A stretch of 64,000 nt of DNA, from NCBI GenBank assembly GCA_019639235.1, contig JAHBSG010000010.1, forward strand, positions 1-64,000. Direction: 5' to 3'. A model generated the notes under the pieces. It ran no database searches. It was not told the DNA's origin and worked only from the letters and a program-made list of their open reading frames with translations. Below are positions 38,715 through 46,633 of this stretch, in pieces (position 1 is the first letter of the stretch; each line of letters opens with the position of its first letter). A program made the position numbers and the translations under genes. Source of the DNA: Acidobacteriota bacterium. GTDB taxonomy: Bacteria; Acidobacteriota; Blastocatellia; Pyrinomonadales; Pyrinomonadaceae.

Positions 38715-41081
38715 TCAAAATCCGAAGCTCACGCCTGCCCGTGCGTTGCGCCCGGCCGTGCGAAAGCCATTCTCGAAATACTCATTGTCAAAGACGTTCT
38801 CGACCGTCCCAAAGACCCGCAGGTCGAAGCGTTCTTTGTTGAGCTTAAACGTATATCCGGCCGTCAGGTCGCCGCGTCGGTTGCCGTCAAAGCGATAAAC
38901 GTAGGTCGAGAACGACGAATTGCTGAAGATCGGTGCAAGGTATGACGACGAAACTAGCAGATCGAGATTGACCCAGAACCGCTCGAATCGCTGCGTCGCG
39001 ACCAGCGTGAACTGGTGCTCCGGAATGCCGAGCGTTTCGATCACGCCGCTTCCCGCGACCTGCGGCTGGCGCTGCAAACTCTTCGTCAGAGTGTATGAGC
39101 CAAAAAGCTCGGTCGAGGCGGTCGGAGCGAAACGCCCGCTGAACTCGCCGCCGCGGGCGATGCCGCCCTTTTGGTTAATGTAGCCGCCAAAGGGCCGCGG
39201 TGTCGTGCCGATCGCGGGCACCACGTTGCCGTAGCCGATCGTATCGGTCAGCTGCGTGTAGAAATAAACGGCCGAGAGCCGAACGCGGTCGCCTGCGATG
39301 CTTTGCTCGACCCCGCCATCGTAGGCGATCGAACGCTCGGGCTTGAGTCCCGGATCGCCGAGAGCGACGAATCGAGGCGTGCCGAATGAGTTAAAGAAAG
39401 TCCCGAACCGCTCGTAAAGCGACGGAACGCGATAGCCCGTGCCGACGTGGGCCCGAAGCTTCGTCCCGCTCGAACGGAAAAAGTACGAGGCCGCCCCGTC
39501 GAAGGTAACAGCGGCCGGAATGTCCGAAACTGCAACGCCCGAATACGGCGCGTTCGCGAGGCTGAACCGCGGCGAGCCGAGCCCGAAGAATTGCGCCCGG
39601 AAGCCTCCGGCGATCTGCAGCCGCTCGTCGAAAAGGCTGATGAGGTCGCGGGCAAAGAGCGTACTGCTCTGTTGGGTAACACGCGTGTCGAAGTTGCCCG
39701 TGCCGAGCGGCGTAAAGCCTTCGTTGCCGAATCTTTCGTGCTCGAACTCGTAGCCGAACTTGATCGTGTGATATTTCGGCACCCATGTGACGGCCGCGTT
39801 CGCCGTCTGTATCGTGCCGTCAAAGATCGAGGTCGAGGCCGATTGGAACCCTACGCCTAGCGGGCCGTTCTCGTTCTTGCGCGAGGTGCGAAGCCCGGAG
39901 TAATTCGCCGTAAAGCTCATATCCGGCCGCAGGATCTGCGTCAGCGAAACGTGGCCGAGGAAGAACTGCGACTTTTGCACGGCGTCCGGGTCGTCGGCAT
40001 CGGGTGTGAAGTTGACGCCCGCCGCGGCGTCGATGATCCCGAGGTTCGTGGCCGGCGGCGTGCCTAGTGTGTCCGGGTTCGAGTTCAGCCGCACGTAAGC
40101 ATCGGAGACAAAAAACCGGCCTGAGATGTTCGTCGCAGCGGTCGGCTGGAAGAGCAGCCTGCTTTGAAAATTGGTGTTGAATGCGTCGTCGCTGCCGTCA
40201 ATGCCCTTGGTGTAGGCCGTCCGGGCGAGGGCGAGATTGAAGCCGAACTTGCCGTTTTCGGTGCCGTCAGAAAAATTGCCGCGAAACCGTTGCAGCCCAA
40301 GTCCTCCGGCGGCGTAAGAAAGCTGTCCGTTCGGGCCGGGCCGCGGCGTCGGCGTAATGAAATTGACCGTTCCGCCGATGGCGTTCGTCCCGTAAAGCGA
40401 ACTGCCCGAGCCGCGAAGTACCTCGACGCTCGAAACGCTCGTCAGCGTCAGGTCGCTCAAGAAAGGCGTCGCGTCGCCGGTGATCGCCGAGGCATCGCGG
40501 AGCCGCACGCCATCGACGAGCACGGCCGTGTCCTGATTCCGCAGCCCGCGTGTCTTAATGTTCGCCGTCCGGCCAAATCCGCCAAGTTGCTGAATGCGAA
40601 AACCGGGTATCGACCGCAGCGACTCGACCAGCGAAAAATCCGCCCGCTCTCGCATCTCCTGCCCGCTGATCACATTGACGGTCTTGGAGACCTCGTCGAT
40701 CGGCTGAGGCGAATCCGCCGCGATCCTTACAGTAACGCTTGCCGAGAGCAGGGTCGGAGCGATCGTAAGCGTGATGTTGGTCGTCTCGCCTGAACGAATT
40801 CTAACCGTCGCGAACGCCTCCATATCGGAAATCTTCGAACTCGCCGCGTAAACGTCATACTTCCCGGCCGGCAGCTCGTCGAAAGCGAACTTACCCTCCG
40901 CGTCTGCAACGGTCGTGAACCGCTCCCGAGATCCGCCCTGCCTGCGGACAATAACTTCCGAATTTCCGGGCTCGGCCCCAATGACCACGCCGCGAAGACT
41001 GCCGGTTTCGGCCGTTTGCTGTCCGAACCCGACGCCAAAAAGAACCAATAACAAACCTACCGAAAAATACCTTTTCATCAT
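38715..41081 (-). CDS. btuB: TonB-dependent outer-membrane receptor, probably for cobalamin
   Basis: A 788-residue outer-membrane receptor. Signal peptide to GFGQ; residues about 25-110 are a carboxypeptidase-regulatory-like beta domain (GSLRGVVIGAEPGNSEV); residues about 140-260 the plug, with DFSLVESLRSIPGFRIQ, RGLRNQDTAVLVDGVRL and VEVLRGSGSSLYGTNAIGGTVNFI; the rest is a barrel ending in Phe (GVSFGF). ATG 41081 follows AGAGGGCG. The cobalamin riboswitch right upstream and the BtuCDF genes beside it imply vitamin B12 (or a corrinoid) as ligand; the sequence alone would not tell B12 from a siderophore. Confidence 0.86.
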   Translation of the reverse strand: MMKRYFSVGLLLVLFGVGFGQQTAETGSLRGVVIGAEPGNSEVIVRRQGGSRERFTTVADAEGKFAFDELPAGKYDVYAASSKISDMEAFATVRIRSGETTNITLTIAPTLLSASVTVRIAADSPQPIDEVSKTVNVISGQEMRERADFSLVESLRSIPGFRIQQLGGFGRTANIKTRGLRNQDTAVLVDGVRLRDASAITGDATPFLSDLTLTSVSSVEVLRGSGSSLYGTNAIGGTVNFITPTPRPGPNGQLSYAAGGLGLQRFRGNFSDGTENGKFGFNLALARTAYTKGIDGSDDAFNTNFQSRLLFQPTAATNISGRFFVSDAYVRLNSNPDTLGTPPATNLGIIDAAAGVNFTPDADDPDAVQKSQFFLGHVSLTQILRPDMSFTANYSGLRTSRKNENGPLGVGFQSASTSIFDGTIQTANAAVTWVPKYHTIKFGYEFEHERFGNEGFTPLGTGNFDTRVTQQSSTLFARDLISLFDERLQIAGGFRAQFFGLGSPRFSLANAPYSGVAVSDIPAAVTFDGAASYFFRSSGTKLRAHVGTGYRVPSLYERFGTFFNSFGTPRFVALGDPGLKPERSIAYDGGVEQSIAGDRVRLSAVYFYTQLTDTIGYGNVVPAIGTTPRPFGGYINQKGGIARGGEFSGRFAPTASTELFGSYTLTKSLQRQPQVAGSGVIETLGIPEHQFTLVATQRFERFWVNLDLLVSSSYLAPIFSNSSFSTYVYRFDGNRRGDLTAGYTFKLNKERFDLRVFGTVENVFDNEYFENGFRTAGRNARAGVSFGF

Positions 41082-41092
41082 CACGCCCTCTT

Positions 41093-41205
41093 CTGCCCAC
41101 ACGCAGAATGGTTTGAAAGCCAAAGCGGCCGGGCGATGTTCCCGACTTTGACGGTTGCGTGGGCAGCGCCGGATTTTCACCGGGCTTCCATAGCAACGGC
41201 CGCCA
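41093..41205 (-). ncRNA. Cobalamin riboswitch upstream of the TonB receptor
   Basis: Read on the minus strand, GGAAGCCCGGTGAAAATCCGG is followed by GCTGCCCACGCAACCGTCA and a B12-box region (AAAGTCGGGAACATCGCCC), in the canonical order of the cobalamin riboswitch core. The L5 loop CTGCCCAC (41166-41159) is an exact 8-base complement of GTGGGCAG (41100-41093), which lies next to the ribosome-binding site GAGGG of btuB. This is the L5-L13 kissing-loop geometry that would block translation when B12 is bound. Confidence 0.85.
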
Positions 41206-41206
41206 T

Positions 41207-41977
41207 TCAATAGACGTTCGTCACAAGAACGCTCCCACTCGCCGGACTCCTATCCAGCAAAACTCTGACGCCGAAAACTTCGGCGATATTCGCCTCGCTG
41301 AGCACTTCTTCGGCGCTTCCGGCGGCGAAAAGCCCGCCGCGATGCAGAAAAATAAGCTCATCGGCAAACTCGGCGGCGAGATTCAGGTCGTGCGTTATCA
41401 CGACCGCCGCGAAGCCCTCGGCGTCGCACCGGCCGCGGACGAGCCGGAAGATCATCGCCTGATGAGCGAGGTCGAGATTGGCCGTCGGCTCATCAAGCAA
41501 GAGAATTTTCGCCTCCGTCGCAAGCGCCCGTGCGAGCACAACTCGCTGCCGCTCGCCGCCCGAAAGCTGATTCATCAGCCGCGTGGCGTAATTCTGCAGG
41601 TCGCAATCGGCGACTGCCCGCTCGGCGACCGCGATGTCCTCCGCACGCTCCCAGCCGAACGCTCCGCCGTGTGCGAACCGCCCCGAAAGCACAAAATCGA
41701 GCACCGTAACGGGAAACTTCGTCTCATTCTCCTGTGCGACGACCGCGACCCGCCTCGCCGCCTCTCGCCGCGATAGCTCCGCCAGCGGCCGCCCATCGAG
41801 CACAACGCTTCCCTCGGCCACCGGCAGCGTCCCATTGAGCGCTTTCAGCAGAGTCGTTTTGCCCGCACCATTCGGCCCAAGCAAGGCGACCATCCGCCCT
41901 GCGGAAAGGCTCAGCGAAACCTCGCGAAGCACATCGCACGGGCCGTAGCGAACCGAAATGTTGCGAGCTTCAAGCAT
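41207..41977 (-). CDS. btuD: Cobalamin/iron-type ABC transporter ATPase
   Basis: A 256-residue ABC ATPase. Walker A is GPNGAGKT (34-41), the signature LSGGERQRV, and Walker B LLLDEPTANLD. It ends 126 bases before btuB, separated by the cobalamin riboswitch, and starts 1 base after the permease stop. It would power import of the corrinoid captured by the binding protein encoded upstream. FecE/BtuD/HmuV-type sequence cannot separate heme from B12; the locus context favours B12. Confidence 0.92.
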   Translation of the reverse strand: MLEARNISVRYGPCDVLREVSLSLSAGRMVALLGPNGAGKTTLLKALNGTLPVAEGSVVLDGRPLAELSRREAARRVAVVAQENETKFPVTVLDFVLSGRFAHGGAFGWERAEDIAVAERAVADCDLQNYATRLMNQLSGGERQRVVLARALATEAKILLLDEPTANLDLAHQAMIFRLVRGRCDAEGFAAVVITHDLNLAAEFADELIFLHRGGLFAAGSAEEVLSEANIAEVFGVRVLLDRSPASGSVLVTNVY

Positions 41978-41978
41978 C

Positions 41979-42929
41979 CTATGACCGCCGCAGTAAAAAT
42001 ATGAACAACGGAGCGCCGATCAACGCCGTTATCGCTCCGACCGGAAGTTCCCGCGGGGCGATCGCCGTTCGTGCGACCGTATCCGCGAGCACGACGAAGA
42101 TCGCTCCGGCAAACGCCGACATCGGCACGACCAGCCGGTTGTCGCTCCCGACGACGAGCCGGACGATGTGCGGCACGATCAGCCCGACGTAGCCGACCGA
42201 ACCGCTCGCCGCGACCGAGGTGCCGACGAGTACGCTCGCCATTCCGAAAACGATGATCCGCACGCGGCCGATCTCAACGCCGTGGTCGAAGGCGTCCCGC
42301 TCGCCGATCATCATCAGGTTCAGCGCCCGAGCCTGCGACGTCAGCAGGATCGTTCCCGCGACCGCCGCGGCGAGCGTCAAGTAAAAGCCGTTATACGTTG
42401 CCTGCGAGAGGTCGCCGAGTAGCCAGAACGTATAGCCGCGAAGCCGTGCGGCATCAAGCAAACTTGTCAGCAGAACGATGACGGACGAGAGAAACGTCGT
42501 CACGATCACGCCCGAAAGCACCAACCGCTCGACGTTCATCCCCGCTTTGCTCCTCGCCATTTGATAGACCGCAATGGTCGCGATCGCCGCACCGGCAAAA
42601 GCCATTACCGGCCTCGCACCCGCAACATCTCCCAACAGCACGAACGCCAGAAGCGTCCCCAACGCCGCTCCATTCGAAACCCCAAGCAAGTAAGGCTCGG
42701 CCAGCGGATTCCGCAGCAACGCCTGCAGCGAGGCCCCGGCCAATGCAAGCGATGCCCCAACGCACGCCCCGAGCAGCACCCGAGGAATACGGATATCAAG
42801 AAGGATCGCCCGGCCCTGCTCGTCCGGCGAAAAGACCGAAACGCTCTCGCTCCCGACCGAAACGGCCACCGCCAAGGCCGCCGCCAGCCCCGCGATGAGC
42901 AACAGAAAAATGTAGTTCGCACGTTTCAA
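41979..42929 (-). CDS. btuC: FecCD-family ABC permease for cobalamin
   Basis: A 316-residue permease with about ten membrane helices. FecCD/BtuC motifs are present: IRIPRVLLGACVGASLALAGASLQALLRNPLAEPYLLGVSNGAALG, GVIVTTFLSSVIVLL, GSVGYVGLIVPHIVRL and LPVGAITALIGAPLFIFLLR. It pairs with the downstream ATPase (1-base gap). The 88-base gap to the binding-protein gene contains an AT-rich imperfect inverted repeat, possibly a weak terminator or mRNA-stabilising hairpin. Confidence 0.92.
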   Translation of the reverse strand: MKRANYIFLLLIAGLAAALAVAVSVGSESVSVFSPDEQGRAILLDIRIPRVLLGACVGASLALAGASLQALLRNPLAEPYLLGVSNGAALGTLLAFVLLGDVAGARPVMAFAGAAIATIAVYQMARSKAGMNVERLVLSGVIVTTFLSSVIVLLTSLLDAARLRGYTFWLLGDLSQATYNGFYLTLAAAVAGTILLTSQARALNLMMIGERDAFDHGVEIGRVRIIVFGMASVLVGTSVAASGSVGYVGLIVPHIVRLVVGSDNRLVVPMSAFAGAIFVVLADTVARTAIAPRELPVGAITALIGAPLFIFLLRRS

Positions 42930-43017
42930 AACGTAATGGTTAAAAAACTAAAAACTCTTACCTATGAACTAGAAACTATTATGAAATGAACAGTTTTCCG
43001 TTTCGAGTTTTCAGCTT

Positions 43018-43932
43018 TTAGTTTCCGGTCGGCTCCTTCCTAAATAGAGTCGCAAGCTGCTCGAGCGCCTCAGCCAGTCGCGGGCCGGGCCGCGAAAGAA
43101 TGTCGGCATTCACACGGTAAACGCGGCCGCTCCGCACCGCCGCGGAGTTCTTGAGTGCATCGTTCGGTTTCAGGTTGTCCGGACTGTCCGAGAGGATGAT
43201 CACCTCAGGGTCGAGTACCAAAGCCGTCTCCTTGCTCAGCTTCGGATAGCCGCCGGGAATGTCGGCTGTCACAGATCTACCGCCCGCTCGATCGATCAAC
43301 TCGGTAATGAACGAATCCCGCCCGATGGTGAAAAGGTCAGCCTCTGATATCTGCAGCAGAACGCGAACGGGGCGTTCAGGCTTTTGACGCCGCTCGACCG
43401 CCGCCACTCGGTTCTCGAAATCGATCGCTGCAAGCTCTGCCCGCTCGCCGCTCCCAAAGATCTGCCCTAGCCTGCGAAGGCGATCCGCCACATCGCCAAG
43501 CCCGCGAATGTCCAAAACGACGACCGCCGCACTCTGCCCTTCAAGTGCCGAGGCAAATGCCTCAAGCTGCGAGGCGGTCGAAACGAGTATCACCTCCGGC
43601 CGAACAGCAATGATCGCCTCGATATTCGGCGATTGCGTATCGCCGACCTTTTGTACATTCTTCGCCGCGGCCGGAAAATCGCAGTAGCTCGTCACGCCGA
43701 CAAGGCGATCGCCCGCACCGGCGGCAAAGACCATCTCGGTGATGCTCGGTGCAAGCGAGACCGCACGCGTCACCTTTACGGGAAGCCGAACCTCTCGGCC
43801 AAGGTCGTCCTTGACCACTCGCATCTCGACCGCCGGCAATTCGGCCACCTGCCGACCACAAGCGACAAGCATTGAACCCAAAAGCACGATCAACGCCGTC
43901 AAAACCGATATGGTAAAAAAGCGACTTCTCAT
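43018..43932 (-). CDS. btuF: Cobalamin-binding ABC lipoprotein
   Basis: A 304-residue lipoprotein (MRSRFFTISVLTALIVLLGSM then lipobox LVAC). The mature domain is the BtuF/FhuD fold: TRAVSLAPSITEMVFAAGAGDRLVGVT, YCDFPAAAKNVQKVGD, NIEAIIAVRPEVILVST, and a C-terminal YRVNADILSRPGPRLAEALEQL. It captures the corrinoid in the periplasm for the BtuCD permease. The long open frame reaches back into the riboswitch, which is an artefact; ATG 43932 starts the signal peptide. Confidence 0.9.
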   Translation of the reverse strand: MRSRFFTISVLTALIVLLGSMLVACGRQVAELPAVEMRVVKDDLGREVRLPVKVTRAVSLAPSITEMVFAAGAGDRLVGVTSYCDFPAAAKNVQKVGDTQSPNIEAIIAVRPEVILVSTASQLEAFASALEGQSAAVVVLDIRGLGDVADRLRRLGQIFGSGERAELAAIDFENRVAAVERRQKPERPVRVLLQISEADLFTIGRDSFITELIDRAGGRSVTADIPGGYPKLSKETALVLDPEVIILSDSPDNLKPNDALKNSAAVRSGRVYRVNADILSRPGPRLAEALEQLATLFRKEPTGN

Positions 43933-43969
43933 CTCATTCAATCCCAAATCCCAATTCGAACATCCCAAA

Positions 43970-44031
43970 TCGAAAAACGCCCTGCTCTTCCGCTCCGCGC
44001 AAATATCGCGGACAAGAAAAACAGGGCGTTC
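43970..44031 (-). terminator. Riboswitch-associated intrinsic terminator
   Basis: On the minus strand AACGCCCTGT (44030-44021) pairs with CAGGGCGTT followed by TTTC (43984-43972). The loop holds its own stem TCCGCG/CGCGGA. It lies between the second cobalamin riboswitch and the btuF start, and could stop transcription when B12 is bound. Confidence 0.6.
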
Positions 44032-44082
44032 GATGTCGCCTTGAGTCGCCTGCCGTGCTTTGACGCGAAACACGCTTGGCAT

Positions 44083-44200
44083 TCTGCTGTTGCGGAGGTC
44101 TGACTTTATCGGCACGCGAGGCCGAAATACAGTGACGCGATCGTGCGGGATTCTCACCCGGCTTCTCCCCGAAACCGAAAAACTTCTTTCGGACCGGTAC
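44083..44200 (-). ncRNA. Cobalamin riboswitch upstream of btuFCD
   Basis: On the minus strand, GGGAGAAGCCGGGTGAGAATC leads into CCGCACGATCGCGTCACTGTA, then GCCTCGCGTGCC and a B12-box-like AAAGTCAGACCTCCGC, in the canonical core order. It precedes the terminator at 43970-44031 and the btuF ATG at 43932. The 327-base gap 43933-44259 is explained by these elements plus about 60 bases downstream of aroA. Confidence 0.86.
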
Positions 44201-44259
44201 GCAAAATACTGAAAAGAACAGGAAGCGGATTATTGCCTTAACCGTGCCGGAATGTCAAA

Positions 44260-45558
44260 TCACTCCGCCAGCGAGCCGAGTACCTTAAAGAACGTCGGGA
44301 ACGATACAGCCGCACATTCGGCATTTTCGATTACCGTTTCGCCCTCGGCCGCAAGGCCCGCCACGGCAAATGCCATCGCTATACGGTGGTCCCCGAAGGA
44401 ATCGACCCGCCCGCCTTTTAGCTCGCTCTTCTCAATACGAAAGCCGTCCTCGAATTCCTCGACCTCAGCACTCATCGCCCTCAGGTTAGTGACGATGCTT
44501 GCGATGCGGTCCGATTCCTTTACCCGAAGCTCACCCGCATCACGGATCTCAAGCCCACCCTCAGAACACGCCCCAAGAACCGCAAGCACCGGAACCTCGT
44601 CTATTAGGTTCGCGACCATCTCGCCGCGGATCGTGTAATCGGCGGGCCGCACCGGAGGTTGAGACGAGCGAACACGGATATCCCCTATCGGCTCGCCCGC
44701 TGAGACGCGTTGATTCGTGATCTGCAGTTCGACGCCGTAGGCTTTCAGAACATCGAAGATCGCCGAACGCGTCGGATTAAGCCCGACGTCCGTGATCGTC
44801 ACATCCGAACCGGGAAGTATGGCGGCCGCGACCAAAAAGAACGCGGCGGAAGAAACATCGCCCGGAACAGTTAGGTCGGTCGCCTTAAGCCGCGAGCCGC
44901 CGCGGACGGAGATCTTTCGTCCCGGTCCAAGCGCCGAAACATCGACCTCAACTCCAAAGCCGCGGAGCATTCGCTCGGTATGGTCGCGGGTCGGCGTCGT
45001 TTCGATCACCGATGTCGAGCCCTCGGCGCTTAGCCCGGCAAGTAGTACGCAAGATTTTACCTGTGCCGATGCGACCGGAAGTTCGTATTCGATTCCCGCA
45101 AGCCTTTGCCCGCCAACAAGATGTAGCGGAGCTTTGCCATCGCTTGACTCGATCACCGCTCCCATCTTCTCAAGCGGAGTGATCACCCTGCCCATCGGCC
45201 GCGAACGCAGCGATTCGTCGCCGGTCAGCGTAGCCTCGATCCCGATACCTGCGAGCAGCCCTGAGATCAGCCGGATCGTCGTGCCGCTATTGCCGCAGTC
45301 GAGTGCCGCAGTTGGCGTCGCAAAGCCTCCCGGCCGGCCGGCAATGACGACGTAATCGCCATCGCGCTTAACTTCAATGCCGAGTTCGACCAGGCATTTC
45401 AGTGTTGTCGCGCAATCCTCGCTCGATGAGAAATTGCGTATCTGCGTCGTCCCCTCCGCGATCGCGGCGAGCATTCCCGCCCGATGCGAGATCGATTTAT
45501 CACCCGGAACCGTGATGTTGCCGCGAACCCGCTCTGTCCTCTGTACCCGCTGCTTCAT
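44260..45558 (-). CDS. aroA: 3-phosphoshikimate 1-carboxyvinyltransferase (EPSP synthase)
   Basis: A 432-residue enzyme that joins shikimate-3-phosphate and phosphoenolpyruvate in the shikimate route to aromatic amino acids. PGDKSISHRAGMLA carries the phosphate-binding Lys; LDCGNSGTTIRLISGLLAG and TGDESLRSRPMGRVITPLEKMGA are PEP/S3P site segments; the C-terminal ESDRIASIVTNLRAM contains the second loop and GDHRIAMAFAVAG closes the site. Full length. Next steps (aroDE) are about 17 kb away. Confidence 0.95.
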   Translation of the reverse strand: MKQRVQRTERVRGNITVPGDKSISHRAGMLAAIAEGTTQIRNFSSSEDCATTLKCLVELGIEVKRDGDYVVIAGRPGGFATPTAALDCGNSGTTIRLISGLLAGIGIEATLTGDESLRSRPMGRVITPLEKMGAVIESSDGKAPLHLVGGQRLAGIEYELPVASAQVKSCVLLAGLSAEGSTSVIETTPTRDHTERMLRGFGVEVDVSALGPGRKISVRGGSRLKATDLTVPGDVSSAAFFLVAAAILPGSDVTITDVGLNPTRSAIFDVLKAYGVELQITNQRVSAGEPIGDIRVRSSQPPVRPADYTIRGEMVANLIDEVPVLAVLGACSEGGLEIRDAGELRVKESDRIASIVTNLRAMSAEVEEFEDGFRIEKSELKGGRVDSFGDHRIAMAFAVAGLAAEGETVIENAECAAVSFPTFFKVLGSLAE

Positions 45559-45588
45559 AGCCTACTTATCGGTAATTCGTGAGCATGT

Positions 45589-45618
45589 TTGACTTAGTGC
45601 CCCTTTAACTTTTACCTT
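45589..45618 (+). promoter_or_regulatory. Candidate promoter of the RsbW-like gene
   Basis: TTGACT, an 18-base spacer and TACCTT; the -10 end is 15 bases from the GTG start, giving a nearly leaderless message. Confidence 0.4.
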
Positions 45619-45633
45619 AAAAGCAATTAAGTT

Positions 45634-46044
45634 GTGGCTCAAACACGCGAATTCACATTACCAAGCGAGATCGGCTCTGTCGATATGGCTGCTTCCGCGG
45701 CGGAGGATTTTGCCAAAGCGGGCAGCGTGCCTGAGGAAGCCCTGACAGCAATTGACCTCGCTGTTCGCGAATCGGTCGCCAATGCCGTCAAGCACGGCAA
45801 CCGGCTCGATGCCGATAAGAATGTCGAGATCACGCTCAGCATTGCGGAAAGCGTTTTCGAGATTCGCGTACGTGATTTTGGCATCGGCTTTAATGTTGAA
45901 GCGATTCCGGACCCGACCGACCCGTCGAACCTGCTGAACGCGACCGGGCGCGGCATTTTGTTCATGCGTTCGTTCATGGACGAGGTCGAGTGGCTTCGCC
46001 ATCCCGAAGGCGGCACCGTGGTTCGTATGGCAAAAAAGCTATAG
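45634..46044 (+). CDS. RsbW-like serine kinase/anti-sigma factor
   Basis: A 136-residue GHKL ATPase. The N-box is ESVANAVKHGN (N50, H54-N56 region), the G1-type box DFGIGF (81-86) and the G2 box GRGILFM (105-111). This is the small single-domain form of RsbW/SpoIIAB that phosphorylates a STAS antagonist on serine and binds a sigma factor or another partner. The STAS gene follows after 84 bases with its own promoter-like element. GTG start at 45634. The partner sigma factor is not in this region. Confidence 0.88.
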   Translation: MAQTREFTLPSEIGSVDMAASAAEDFAKAGSVPEEALTAIDLAVRESVANAVKHGNRLDADKNVEITLSIAESVFEIRVRDFGIGFNVEAIPDPTDPSNLLNATGRGILFMRSFMDEVEWLRHPEGGTVVRMAKKL

Positions 46045-46058
46045 GTAGCCGCCGGCCA

Positions 46059-46088
46059 TTTACTTTGCAGAAAATTTTGTTCTAAAAT
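46059..46088 (+). promoter_or_regulatory. Candidate promoter of the STAS gene
   Basis: TTTACT, an 18-base spacer and TAAAAT; the -10 ends 41 bases before the ATG at 46129. Both hexamers depart from consensus. Confidence 0.4.
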
Positions 46089-46128
46089 CGGCTTTCATTT
46101 TTCGTAAACACACTTCGAGGAGATAAAG

Positions 46129-46476
46129 ATGTCGGATATCAACATTTCGGAACGCCAGGCTGGCGATGTAACTGTTTTGGATCTGGAAGGCAAAGTAACC
46201 ATCGGCGAGGGCAGCGTTGCGCTACGAAATGCTATCCGCCGTTTGCTCGGCGAGGGCAAGTCCAAGATCCTCTTGAACCTTGCCGGTGTCGGGTACATTG
46301 ATTCGAGCGGTATCGGTGAACTCGTCTCAAGCTTTACGGCCGTAAACAAAGAGGGCGGCACGCTCAAGCTTCTTAACCTGACGCAAAAGATCCAGGACCT
46401 TCTTGCCATTACGAAGCTCCTTACCGTATTTGACACCTACGACAGCGAAGCCGAAGCTCTCGCCAGCTTCGAATAA
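46129..46476 (+). CDS. STAS-domain anti-sigma factor antagonist
   Basis: A 115-residue STAS protein. [15 protein letters not shown] is the first strand pair; [17 protein letters not shown] holds the phosphorylation site (Ser59 or Ser60). In partner switching, unphosphorylated antagonist binds the RsbW-like kinase and frees its target. GAGGAG lies 7 bases before the ATG. It follows the kinase gene and ends in a strong terminator. Confidence 0.92.
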   Translation: MSDINISERQAGDVTVLDLEGKVTIGEGSVALRNAIRRLLGEGKSKILLNLAGVGYIDSSGIGELVSSFTAVNKEGGTLKLLNLTQKIQDLLAITKLLTVFDTYDSEAEALASFE

Positions 46477-46500
46477 CGATCGAACGAATGACTTCCTCAG

Positions 46501-46540
46501 AGGATAAAGGACGCTCTGTCCTTTATCCTTTTCGCTTTTT
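46501..46540 (+). terminator. Strong intrinsic terminator
   Basis: AGGATAAAGGAC and GTCCTTTATCCT form a perfect 12-bp stem with a GCTCT loop, followed by TTTCGCTTTTT. It closes the STAS transcript. Confidence 0.92.
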
Positions 46541-46633
46541 CGGGCATTATTTAGGGTTGCGATACATCTTGCTGCGGCCGCTTTTCATCTACAGTTGGGC
46601 CGGGTTAATTTGGAAATTTCGCAGGTTTGTTTA

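Noticed and set aside
41082..41210. N-terminal extension of the TonB receptor
   Set aside because: It overlaps the riboswitch; the true start follows a ribosome-binding site at 41081.
43933..44157. N-terminal extension of btuF
   Set aside because: It runs through a terminator and a cobalamin riboswitch; the signal peptide starts at 43932.
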